DNA from: Rhodocollybia butyracea
Taxonomy: Eukaryota > Basidiomycota > Agaricomycetes > Agaricales > Omphalotaceae
Assembly (NCBI GenBank): GCA_015501585.1
Contig: JADNRY010000008.1
Span: forward strand, 372,001 to 436,000
Direction: 5' to 3'
Length of the DNA: 64,000 nucleotides
In this document: positions 8,882-19,311 of the stretch, piece after piece
Layout: each line of letters opens with the position of its first letter
Position numbering within the stretch: the first letter of the stretch is position 1
Notes under the pieces: generated by a model
Databases searched by the model: none
What the model was told of the DNA's origin: nothing
Seen by the model: the letters and a program-made list of their open reading frames with translations, nothing else
Program-made: the position numbers and the translations under genes

Positions 8882-11031
8882 TCAATATTCCATTGAACTT
8901 TCAAACATTCTGGTCAAATATTGTCTCCCATCCTGGCCCACAAAGTCACCAACCCCCGGTGCCAGATCCAAAACACGTCTTTGAGGAATCGTTCCTTCTA
9001 CAAGCATGTCGATATCCTTATTTTGGTACCTATTATCAAAGATAACAGCGTCGACGAACGTAAATTCAATAAAGAACACAGAACAGAAAAAATTAGGCTT
9101 ACCCGACGGCTTTCAATCCACGAGGAACACCAAGGCCATCCAAGAAACGCGCGATAGCTTCAAATAGGTACGCACCAATCTCCGAGTCAGGGATTCGGGA
9201 GATACTCGGGTCAGAAATGGTCGTGTTGGAGAATATAGCCAAGATTTGTCGGTGTCTGTCTGGAGACGAAGGAGCAGTGAATTGGAACACTAGGCGAAGT
9301 AAATTAATTGGGGAATTAACGCGTCAATATTGGACGCACCTGCTGGGCCAGTCAATGCAACACTGTAGGATATCTTTGAGAGCAATTTCGGGACAGAGCG
9401 AGTTACGGCCTACCTGATACCATGAGGTATGATAGGATGGTTAACCTCGTATCCGGCATGTTTGTACTTCGGTCCTTGCTTATTCAAACCGGAAATCTAG
9501 CGGCGGCAAAGAAGTGTCAATGATGAACAGAATATTGTGTGAAAGCAGCCAGCACATACAGGATAACTCATACCATGGCAGAGATGGCATCCCGCATTCC
9601 CGAAGCCAATCCCAGCAAAAGAGGCAGCTAGACTGTGAATATAATCAATCGGCGAGTCTCTTTGCCAAAACCGACGGTGATAATCCTACAGCATTTGATT
9701 CCTAGCCTCTTCGTCTTCCCTGTCTTTGCAAATCCGGGGGAGGTATTTCACAGTGGTCTGTAAAGCCCACATGGAGAATATATCTGCAACAGGATTACTT
9801 CCCTGGTACAGGGGTCGATTGATAGGATTTGCGGGTCGGGGAGTACGTTCTGTGTATCTATATCCCAGCAGATGAGTATACCATCTGGAATGACAGCTGT
9901 CAGGACACACGGAATAGCCGTATAGCTCTCCAAACTGTGGAAAAGAACATCCAATCCCGCAGAGATATGCACCGCAGTTGGACATGATTCAGTATTTTGA
10001 GAATCAACAATACCTAAAACGGGTTTGAGAGCGCGATTAGAAATTCCTGTTTTGAAGGAACGGGAGGTAAAGTCGAGGATAGCTGTTCCAGTTGTTTCGC
10101 TGCCTTGAAAAAATGTAAAAAACGCGATACTTTCGGCAATATAAAGTATATTTGCACCTGTTCCGGCTGTCGTAGGGACAGCGATGAGTGGACGAAGGAC
10201 ATGTTCGATAGGCAGGCCCTTTCCGATTGGTGCATTAATGAAGTCCGTGAGCTCAGCATCTTTGTAAACCGAGAAGCTGGCGCGGACAGAGACGATGAGT
10301 GGGGAACGAGTGAAGAGCAGATATAAATCACTGACAGATTAGCTGCTTTGGTCGTATCTATAACGCTTCCACCGCCGACACTATAATACACATAATGTCA
10401 AGCCGAGTGAATTACGGTGACGAGAGAAAGTCTAGCATACGCTAGGAAATGACTAAAGTCATGTTCTCTAGCCCAGGAGATGGCCTTTCTCCAGCTATCC
10501 TCGGTAGGCTCCGCCACGACTTGATCGTATATCTCGAAAGGGAGATCCATTTGTGATTGCAATGAGCGTAGAACCTGAGAGCTGCTTAGAAACAGCTCGA
10601 AATACAGACCGTAATACGAACAGTTTCCATAGGTTTCAACTTTGCGACAGTGGGATCTGTAAATACGCCGACCTAAAAGCAAAGTTCGATACCGTTCTGC
10701 AGATATCTGACGAACGTCAACTGGATTCACCTTGCGCGCTTTCATATTCTTCAAGTCCATACCAACTTCTTTGGTGACACCATCACCAAATCGCAAATTC
10801 GAAGCTGCCACCTTTCAAAATAATTTGTTAACGAATCCCTTCAAACGTGGTTGAGATGCTTGCCTCGAACGCATATTCCTTTTCGACCATCTGAACAGGA
10901 GTTGCCATGGACCGGACCTGGTTGACGGCAGCTAACTGCTGGTGATGAGAGTGACTAGAACATCCATGCCCAGGACAAGAACTGTGCTGAGACGCGTTGA
11001 TTAAGCGAGCAATAATCCTTCGGGATGCCAT
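8882..11031 (-). CDS. Hydroxyacid-oxoacid transhydrogenase (Fe-ADH family), copy 2
   Basis: Paralogue of the 4772-6889 gene with the same exon plan, including the GC-AG intron (10812-10863). The spliced protein keeps the Arg-rich targeting N-terminus, [131 protein letters not shown] and [16 protein letters not shown]. Differences from copy 1 include GNAGC instead of GNAGV just before HLCHGM, and many conservative changes. No stop or frame break is needed to join exons. Its 3' flank holds a LINE fragment about 80 bp past the stop, which may affect its 3' UTR. Likely mitochondrial, same reaction as copy 1, possibly with a changed substrate range. Confidence 0.9.
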
Positions 11032-11579
11032 CGAGTCTGTGGAAGGAGATCAAATGAGAGCAACTAAGCGTGTAGGCAGCGTGTACAAATTCCTTGACGG
11101 AATTCGAATGCCGGCGGCATGATCCAAGCCTACATGGACACTGATAGTAGTAACGAGAGAGCCCTTTCCTAGCCAAGTGACATCCCTGGCATTGCCCATT
11201 TGAAGATCACACAAGAAGGGAGAACCAAACAGCCTGAGGGAACAGCGGTGTCCCAGAGTCCTAATAACAGGTGAGCTGATGACGGTTGCACGACGTACTT
11301 GGTTACAGTGAATTGGTGCTGAGGCGATGTAATGGGTGTTGAGGAAGATCTCTTACGAGGAACCCCCTCCAAAGAGTCGATCTCCAAGCTCAGGTTGATG
11401 ACAGGGGTCTTGAGATCCAGGTAAATGTTGTCCGAGGACCGAAATAAGTGTCAGCCAGACCACCGCGGACAAGTCGAATCTACTCAAGTCGGCCGCATTA
11501 TCATCGACAAGAACAAAGTCCCAGAGCTGGAACATATGTAGCGTGCTGTTAATGAGTAATCTCCACGGTATTTGAAGTT
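11032..11579. other. 5' flank of copy 2 and unassigned sequence
   Basis: Promoter side of copy 2 up to about 11215, similar to unit 1. Beyond it a minus-strand frame starts at an ATG at 11535 (60 codons, MFQLWDFVLVDD) and a second frame contains LSLEIDSLEGVPRKR. I could not recognise either, and they may be exons of a decayed gene. Confidence 0.35.
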
Positions 11580-12100
11580 CTCCAGTAGAATAAGATGTCG
11601 AGATGGAGTTTTATTTTCGACCCACGGACATAGTGAGCCTTAGAGCTCAATGAATAATTGCCTGATTCCTCCGAGGAAAGTGCAACAACAGATGAAACTG
11701 ATCAGTTGCTGAGTAGTAGTGACTTTGGGCTTGTCCTTAAACTGGGAGACAGGAACGAACGAAGGCGTGACTGCCATGACAGGGAGGCAAGTGATGGTGT
11801 ACGGTAGGGTGCGAATTCGGCTGGGGCTAAGTAGATTTTCCTCGCACGCATACTGGGGATGTGCAAGAGAAAGTAAAGAGCGTACCTACTCCAATCGTTG
11901 TTGTGCGGCTGTGCCTGAATTTGATTATGGAGATCCTGATGTAGCGCAAGTTCTGTTCTTCTGCTTATTCCGTGCTGACCGTAAACGGTCCAGGCCCTGA
12001 GCAAAATGAAGAATTGAGACGATGTACATATAATTTGCATCACAATGAGTTATTACTTACGACGCTTAGCGCCCGTGGATTCGCGCTGCAAATGAATAAA
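11580..12100. repeat. Diverged tandem direct repeat, unit A
   Basis: About 520 bp. It shares ordered blocks with the next 375 bp: CTCCAGxAG, CGGACATA.TGAGCC, GAGCTCAATG, GTGCAACAAC, ATCAGTTGCT, AGAGAAAGTAAAG, TACTCCAATCGT, TTGTGCGGCTGTGCCTGAA, GTCCAGGCCCTG, CTTAGCGCCC.TGGATT and CGCGCTGC. Unit A holds about 130 bp (near 11735-11865) that unit B lacks. Confidence 0.75.
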
Positions 12101-12472
12101 CTCCAGCAGCCTAAGATGGGATAGAGAAGTTTTGTTTTGACCCGCGGACATAATGTGAGCCTCAGAGCTCAATGGCTAATTACCTGATCTCCCCGAAGAA
12201 TGTGCAACAACGGACGAGACCCATCAGTTGCTCCTGGGTAATGATGACTTTAAGGGCATACACAAGAGAAAGTAAAGCACGTAGGTACTCCAATCGTAGT
12301 TGTGCGGCTGTGCCTGAATTTGATTATGAAGATCCAGCGCAAGTTCTTCTACTTGTTCCGCGCTAAACGTAAACAGTCCAGGCCCTGCCCTGAGCGAAGC
12401 ATATTAAACGCATTACGATATATGAATCAAGTCAAATGGCGACACTTAGCGCCCATGGATTTCGCGCTGCTG
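12101..12472. repeat. Diverged tandem direct repeat, unit B
   Basis: Follows unit A head to tail with the same order of blocks. Stops and indels interrupt every frame in both units, so this is either a non-coding repeat or a duplicated, decayed gene segment. I do not recognise a family. Confidence 0.75.
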
Positions 12473-13113
12473 ATTATGTCACGTGATCGCGTTCGTGCAT
12501 CCTCCACAAGTACAAGTAATAGCCTTGGTTCCTTCCTCGGCGCTAACTTGTTCAATGCTAGTGTACGCAGCCATCGGCTTGTGCTTCCCTAGGGTTTCTT
12601 CTGTCCGTTTTCCTTCGGAATTCCGGACCTGGAATTCTTCTGGGGGTAGTTCTGGTTTCTGGAACTTGTGGAACATCCAAAGCTTACCGTCTGTTGCGCG
12701 GAAATATACGGAAACATGAGTAAATCAGCATGCTTACCCCCGTCTTCTAATCGGATAAGACGTTCGGGAATATGGTCGGATGCGATGTCGACGCAAGCAA
12801 GGTGTCATTTGTTGTGAGTAATGGTACTTTGGGGCCGGGTACGTGCCGAGCGACTCCGCAAAACCGCTACGCAGCGCAGTGGCCCCAAGTGTCATCTTCG
12901 TGTCATTTTCGTGTCATTTTCGCGTCTCGTGTCAGATATGATATGATGTGTTCATTGCAGAGATATGTCATTGAAGCTGCGTACATGCGTCTAGCGAAAT
13001 ATGGTAAGGTATGTAGTTGATAGCAAAGTGGATAGTGTAAGGTACATTGGTGATAATTATAACTGGGTGGGAGTAAATGAAGTAATACAGTGGGGTTTTT
13101 GAATGCGAATGGA
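12473..13113. other. Unassigned region between repeat and cyclin gene
   Basis: A minus-strand frame (12479-12676, ATG start, 65 codons) contains KPELPPEEFQVRNSEGKRTE and a C-x-C-x2-C end, with no family recognised. Near 12893-12930 there is a short tandem repeat of GTGTCATTTTC-like units. Confidence 0.35.
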
Positions 13114-14037
13114 TCATACTCGTATTGAGATATGATTCTTCGCGTGTGAGGGGACAGGAAACGACCGTATCAGGTCACCTATACTCGATTTCGAAGGGAC
13201 TGATTCGGAGTTTTTTGAAGGGAAGTATTCGGGAGAGTTGTTTAATGTGGAAGGGGTTTGTGGAGAAGATGAACCGTCGGAGGATATTGGACTCGATGGT
13301 TCGAGCTCGGGACATGATGGAGGTGAATCGTGGCGCGGTAAAGGAGAAGAACGTTGGGATGGACGATGATGGCGGCGAGAAGGTGAAGGTGAAGGAGCAA
13401 CGACGGCAGATATACCAGCGTGGTGGGATAGGATGTCAGCTTCCGAAAAGCCGAGTTCCCAGTCCAGGACGTCCAAAAACTCTCGCTCGATTCGGCCGAC
13501 ATCTCGTTTTCCAAAGACTCCTGTGCAAAGAGCCCAGTGCACATTCTTTAATGTGCTATCGTTTGTAGTTTTCGATGCGATGATCAATGCACCAAGGAAT
13601 ACACGTTCCAAGGCCCATTCTTCGAGAGCAATATGCAAATGTGGTTTAGCTCTATCGATGTAAGTGAGCGCCACTAAAATTGTGGGTGTGGTCACTTCAG
13701 CCCGTGTAAGGACATCTGTGGCAAAAGTGGTGAATTTGGAGAGCCCTGGGCGACGAGATGCAGTTCTTCCTCTTGGCTGCGAGGGTCTGCCTATTGCAAA
13801 GTCGACAGTGTCTGCTACGCAGTCCACGACATAATCTAAAACAAAAAGATTAGATTTCATTTCGTTTTAAGGATATGAAAGTGACTTGCCGATTAATTGT
13901 TTCGAAGGCTTTAGTTGCACGAGCTCGAGAAGAGCTGGTGAATGTGATGAAGCATCTACCAAGCTTGCATGGTGTATAGATGAGGAAGAGCTGGAAGAGC
14001 TGGAAGAGGAGGCAGGGGAGTAGTCATTGCTAAGCAT
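13114..14037 (-). CDS. PCL-type cyclin (Pho85/Cdk5-family partner)
   Basis: Two exons: 14037-13890, and 13835-13114. The joining intron (13836-13889) has a GC donor (ATCG|GCAAGT) and a good TTTTAG acceptor. The protein of about 289 residues begins with a long serine run (about residues 7-18), then QLIDYVVDCVADTVDFAIG, the cyclin box with TILVALTYIDRAKPHL, ERVFLGALIIASKTTNDSTLKN and RIEREFLDVLDWELGFSEADIL. This is the Pcl1/Pcl2 cyclin-box layout, including the conserved Lys of ASK and the Glu of REFL. The C-terminal third is disordered and rich in Ser and Pro. Such cyclins bind a Pho85-type CDK and act in cell cycle entry and polarity. The partner cannot be read here. Confidence 0.87.
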
Positions 14038-16331
14038 TTTGCTTTAGACGGAAGATTGGGATAGTTGGGGACTTGGACGGATTGAGCATCTTATTATATA
14101 CGCTTCTTGGCGGAACTGTGGCAAAAAGGTGTTCAATTTGCGATCATCCGTTGTAAGCGCTCACGTAACTCAGATCTCGGCTCAGTCGGGAGTAATTCAT
14201 CGGTTCCAAAAACAGTAGTCAGCACAAAAAAGTCATTGTTCCTTGATCCCGCCGCGCAGCCGTAGTACTCAACACCGCGAAAGATACCATGAGATATTGA
14301 ATATTGAACATATAACATAGCTAGAACACTGCAAATATCGCAAACACTGACAGTGGACGATTATTGGCAGCTAAACGGTCTACACTCTGTGTGTCATCCG
14401 CTGACTCAGTACAAGTCCACCCGAAGTTTGCTGACTGGCGCTTCATAAGCTCCAACTCACCCTTCAGAATCAATAATTCACTCTGGACCCATATGACTCG
14501 GGAAATGATGAAGCTTTGAACACTACGCGACGCGTACGGATCCGGATACCTCGAGTTGTACACGAATCGGCACGGCTTACCGTACTACTACCCAAGTAGT
14601 GGTTGCTCTAGCAATCCCAATGACTCCGTTTAGCATGGGATATAGTCAATCCTCATCGTCTTATTTCCGTGGTAAGAAGCTCAAAGTTCTCTTCTAAATC
14701 CGTTTCCATCTGTACTTCTCTCTCAATCACACTGATCGTTTATGTTTTACTCCGGTCACCTATTCCAGCTTCATCTCACACGCCTCACTTGGACTATTTA
14801 CGGAGATGCCATCTCGAGTCGCAGACCCGTTCTCTTCCGTTGCGAATCCGAAAACAAACTCGGCCGAAGGCATCCAGTTACAGTACTAATGACGCTCCCA
14901 AGCAAGTATACGTACCCGATGGAGTTGGGGATCATCTCTCCGCAGATAGTCGCACTTGATGGAAATAATAATACATCAAGCTGGGAGTGGCGTACCTCGA
15001 GGCCTTAAGGCCCCAAGCTCAACGTCAACTGTGGTTTCTCAAGAATATCGCAGTTAACACTCAATGTATCTCATCTCGCTCGACAGCGCTAGCAGTCTGA
15101 ACGACTTGTACTTGACTTTTGGTACGACGTTTCTGTATCCGAGACAAAGAGTGTTGCCTGAGTTCCCCCTCGACCAGGGCACTCTTGTACCAATTTTGAA
15201 CGTACCTTGATGGAGGCCCAGGAATCGTTCTCTCATTGGGTTGATAAAAGGCCACTTGCCCAACACATGCGCAAGTTGAACGGAACTCACAATTGCCCGT
15301 CCAGCTTCCCTCACAGGGTGCTTGGAAGGTACTCAAGGTGTAGAATGCCGTGGTCAATACCGCCAGTATCACTAGTATATTCCAAGTCCGGAAGTACTGT
15401 CATTCCCAAAGGCTGATATTCAATGTTCCCTAGCTCTACATTCTAGGTGCGTGGCGTACGGACAACCCCAAGTATATACAAAGTCATTATAGCTTTCCAA
15501 GGACTCTTGATTTTCATGGCGTTTCCGGTAATCAACAACTCTATGGGTTTACTAGAACTACGAACATTTCGGAATAGGTGAATGGTGCTCGTGACTTGGC
15601 ATCAGGCTGCTCGACCGTACTTCTTCCGTCTACCACCATATTTACGCTATGACTGACGCGCTTGAAGCGGCACTGGAGAACTGGGAAAAGTCAGGAGGTC
15701 AAGTACTAGTTACACATTTCTGTCCAACTTGTCGCTTGCGGCGTATGGGTTTTCCTCTACTGATAGTTCGGCGCTCGAATTCTTGCGTCTCCACGAGGGT
15801 CTTCTACAGTCTACTCCGTGCCCGTCCGACTGACCCTAGGCGCTGCGGGCTGCCAATTGATATGTACACAGCTTGTTACAGTTATCACAATGGGGGTTCA
15901 GCAGGGGCTCTACAGCTGTATCCAAGCTTTGAAACGAGACAAGCCTACGCAGTTGACTCAATACAGTTCCTGGTGGCAGTGTCAGTAAATATCTTGGAAA
16001 GAGTAATACCAAAGTCGCGACATGCGCGACATGCTATTTACTTAAAAGACACGACTGAACGTCTCACCTAGCTCGTGAACCTCGTCAGCTTGTATCCTGA
16101 GGAATTTTGAGTGAAGCAGTGGTATAAATTCTAGTCCATGTTGGATGGATGTTTGAACATCACTGGTATGCGAAATCATGATGAAGAAAATAACAAAGGG
16201 CCCTGTGCACGAGTATACAAGTTGAATGAATAAGCGGTTACTTTCTTCCATCGCTTACTGCGGTGTGCTTGAAGGTTTCTTTTTGCTACTCTTGCTCCTC
16301 CATTCCTTATACGACATTCTTTTTCTTCATC
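14038..16331. other. Gene-poor stretch
   Basis: About 2.3 kb without a recognisable gene. The longest frame is 15649-16071 on the plus strand (140 codons, ATG start, MTDALEAALENWEKSGG), which has no motif I know. Frames at 14321-14563 and 15061-15372 on the minus strand are also unassigned. No tRNA, terminal repeat or reverse transcriptase motif was found. It could hold a decayed gene or non-coding RNA. Confidence 0.4.
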
Positions 16332-19256
16332 ATGAAGGTTCATTACATTCCATTGGCTTTTGCTCTCGCCGTTACTTCCAATGCCCTCAAATTTCCTGTA
16401 CGACAACTCAAGCGTTCGTCTCCTCTCCAAAAGAGGGCTACAAACTTTACTTCAGTATCGACAAACGAAACTCTGAGGTGTGTAGAAGAGATATTTTGCG
16501 TTTGGTTCACGAGGTGATGGAAATATCCGCGTACAGTACTGTTAGCGACCTCATTTATATCGCTGATGTGAGTGTTTGAGAATTACTGCTTTCTAGCCTT
16601 GCATACCAAACCTTTTTCTACTGCTAGATTGCTCTCGGAGGCGTCGGTATGTATTCCTGGATACTTTGAGCGCTTGGGCCACGATTCTCAGTCAACACGT
16701 TCTTTAGTATATCCTATCCAGCTTGACACCGGATCGTCCGACTTGTGGGTCAAAGGCCCGTCATTTCCTCTTCCAAACACTACACAGACAGTACGTCTAC
16801 CCAAATACTTTCTTTTGCTCGACTCAACTAACGGCTCCTCAGACCACAGCGTACAATATCACCGTGAATATTTTGCACCTTTTCTTCCAATTGAGGCATG
16901 CTGACACGGTTCATAGTATGGTATTGGTTGGGCAAATGGCACTGTGTCTTATGCGAGCGTAGAATTTGCTGGGTGCGTCAATTGACACCGTTGTTTCTTG
17001 AGCCCGTGCTTACTTTGAATTCCAGAATTAACATAACGTCCCAGGCATACCTCGACGTCTCAGTCGCCAACAATCCTGCGTTGAGCTATGGCGCAGATGG
17101 AATCGCCGGCCTTGGATTCACGAGCCTTTCAACTATCGATGCTTTAGTGAACAACTCGGGCTCTGCCTCCGGCAGAAGCTTGTTGTACAACATGTTCATG
17201 CAGAACCCTTCCGATCCCAACTTTATTGCTTTTGCCCTCCAGCGCAGCTCGGATGATGATACAGACAGCGATGATGTACAGGGTAGCTTCACCATTGGTA
17301 CGTTCCTGGCCGTCCGAGGTTCTCTGCTGGGCACTTACACCGTTTGCAGGCGAGTATGATCCAGATTACACTGCAGTAGCCACCAAAACTGCAATCCCTA
17401 CTTGGCCCACTGATGCTCCTGACCGATGGAGCGTGTTGCTAGATGCATACATGGTTGGTACAGGCACGTACGCACCTACCACACAAGTCGCGAATGTTCC
17501 CTCCAACAGGGCTGTGGTCGTCCTTGACACCGGCACCTCGTGGTCGTACGTTCATGTCCTGAGATGTTTGTTTGGCATTTTTGCTCATCATTAGTTAGAT
17601 ACGCGCCTACCGATATCTGCGACATCATTTATAGCGGAGTCAGCGGTGCCCAGTTCAGCTCTTCTTTGGGCCAATGGATATTACCATGCGATGCAGAAAT
17701 CGACATGGCTTTACAATTTGGGTGAGTAACAAAAGCCCTCTAGTTTCTATAACACTGCTGATTTTCTTTCATTAATAGTGGTCAAATCTACCCTCTTCAT
17801 CCCCTCGACATCAACATCAAGAACACGGCCGATTCTTCTCAATGTCTAGGCACGTTTGTACCAAGCTCATTCGACGGAGCCAACTTGTAAGTCACGTTTC
17901 TCATGTGTTTCTGACCACAACTTGAAGAAATTATCCAGCGATTGGCTACTTGGTGACAACGTGCTTCGTGCTCTGTATTCGGTTTACGACTTTGGGGATT
18001 TCGATTCCAACGGGGAGATGATTAACCCTTTTCTAAAGCTTTTGTCGCTCGTCGATCCCGACGAGGCTTCACAAGACTTTGTGAAGGCCCGCGGTGGGAC
18101 TGCCAGAACGGGAATCACCTACAACCAGTCCAACGCCACCGCTGCCGCTACTTCTGTGACGTCTGTGGATCTGTCCACTGAAGTAGCAGAAACCTTGGCC
18201 AAGCTTGGAACGTACTTCCCCGCAATTTTGGCTGTTGTTGCTCTTAACGCCCTTGTGATTCTTGCCCTCGCCATCGTCGGAACTGTCTTGTTGTGCAAGA
18301 AAACCAAAAAGAGTAAGAGGCAGCGTATGCTGGATTCCCGTATCCGGACGCCCATAGGTAGAATGAGCCCTATGCCTATGAACGCTCGAGACAGCAACGC
18401 GACCACAGAACCTCACAACTACGAGCCCATTTCCATGGCTCTCACAGAAGACACAATGTTCGTCCCGCCTTCCCCCGCATTCAAACGGTTCCCTGGAGGG
18501 AAAGGGGCTGACCGGCCGTCAAGCCTCGCTACCCTGCCTTCTCAGCGTAGCTTCCACAAGGATTCAGGCGGCGAAGATGCCATCTTCAATCCTCCTTCTC
18601 CCGGGTTCCGCGAGTTCACCGACAGCCGACCGAGAAGCATGGGAATGCCCTCGAATAACCCTTATCAACCTTACGTCGCCGCAGACGCTACCGAGCAAGG
18701 AGAGGGACCCATGGACCAACCATTCAATCCTCCCCATTCCCCCGGTTTCATGCCCTTCCCCCGTCGGCAGCGCCGGTCGAGTGCGACTCTTGCAGGGCCT
18801 AGCAGTGAATATCCGAGTCCTAAAGATTCCAGCGAACTAGAGAGCCACCAGTCCGTACAGTTGCAGGATGAGCAGTTCGCACCTCCTCGGCCGAAATTCC
18901 AGTTTGAGACTAGGAACATTGACCGCCCGATGAGCATGGGTACGCCTCCACCCATGCCAGTTCCTCAGCACCCGTTAGAACAGGATATCACGATGTCACC
19001 CCCGAACCCAGCCTTCCTAAGAGCAAACAGCAGGAGAAGGCTCACCAGGAGACCGTCCAATGAGTGTCGCCTGATCAAGACTTCTGCTTTAGTACGTATA
19101 ACACGGACCTGTATTTCTCTACATCTAGGCCATGTATTCAGTCTGCGCCATCCTTTACGCTACATCTCTTTCTTGGATTCCATCTCGTTGCCCATAGCGG
19201 CCTTTTACTTTGTGCGCTCATGTTTCTATTTTTCTCGGTTGAGTTTGCTTGCTTAA
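16332..19256 (+). CDS. Membrane-anchored aspartic protease (A1/pepsin family)
   Basis: Starts with the signal peptide MKVHYIPLAFALAVTSNALK at ATG 16332. About nine short exons then give the two-lobed pepsin fold. The first active site is YPIQLDTGSSDLWVKG, then NITYGIGWANGTVSYASV, the YGADGIAGLGF turn and the second site VVVLDTGTSWSY, ending with LGDNVLRALYSVYDFG. Both catalytic Asp residues are in DTG context. A single transmembrane helix follows (about 18214-18297, AILAVVALNALVILALAIVG) with a basic stop-transfer KKTKKSKRQR. A cytoplasmic tail of over 250 residues comes next. It carries five spaced copies of an F-x-PP-x-P-x-F like motif. Yapsins are GPI anchored, so a helix with a long tail sets this type apart. 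The exact 3' end is uncertain; the last 50 or so codons before 19256 may be UTR or include another intron near 19090. Confidence 0.9.
18455..19022 (+). repeat. Five spaced FxPPxPxF-like motifs in protease tail
   Basis: Protein-level repeat within the aspartic protease gene. FVPPSPAFKRF is at about 18458, FNPPSPGFREF at about 18586, FNPPHSPGFMPF at about 18723, FAPPRPKFQF at about 18875 and MSPPNPAFLRA at about 18991. Between them recurs RP-x-S-M/L-G/A (DRPSSLATLP, SRPRSMGMP, DRPMSMGTPP). Period is about 40-50 residues. Confidence 0.8.
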
Positions 19257-19311
19257 CTCAACGCCATAATATACTTTCATTATCATTGCATGAGTGGAAT
19301 TAGTGGAGATA

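Larger units (their letters stand above)
7897..11215. repeat. Duplicated segment, unit 2 (direct tandem duplication)
   Basis: Direct repeat of the 4665-7320 unit. It is longer because a LINE fragment (7977-8797) has inserted in the 3' flank of the gene. The last clear similarity to unit 1 is the stretch CCCTGGCATTG..TTGAAGATCACACAA near 11185-11215. Exons are better conserved than introns, but introns still align, which argues for a segmental duplication and not retrotransposition. Confidence 0.75.
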
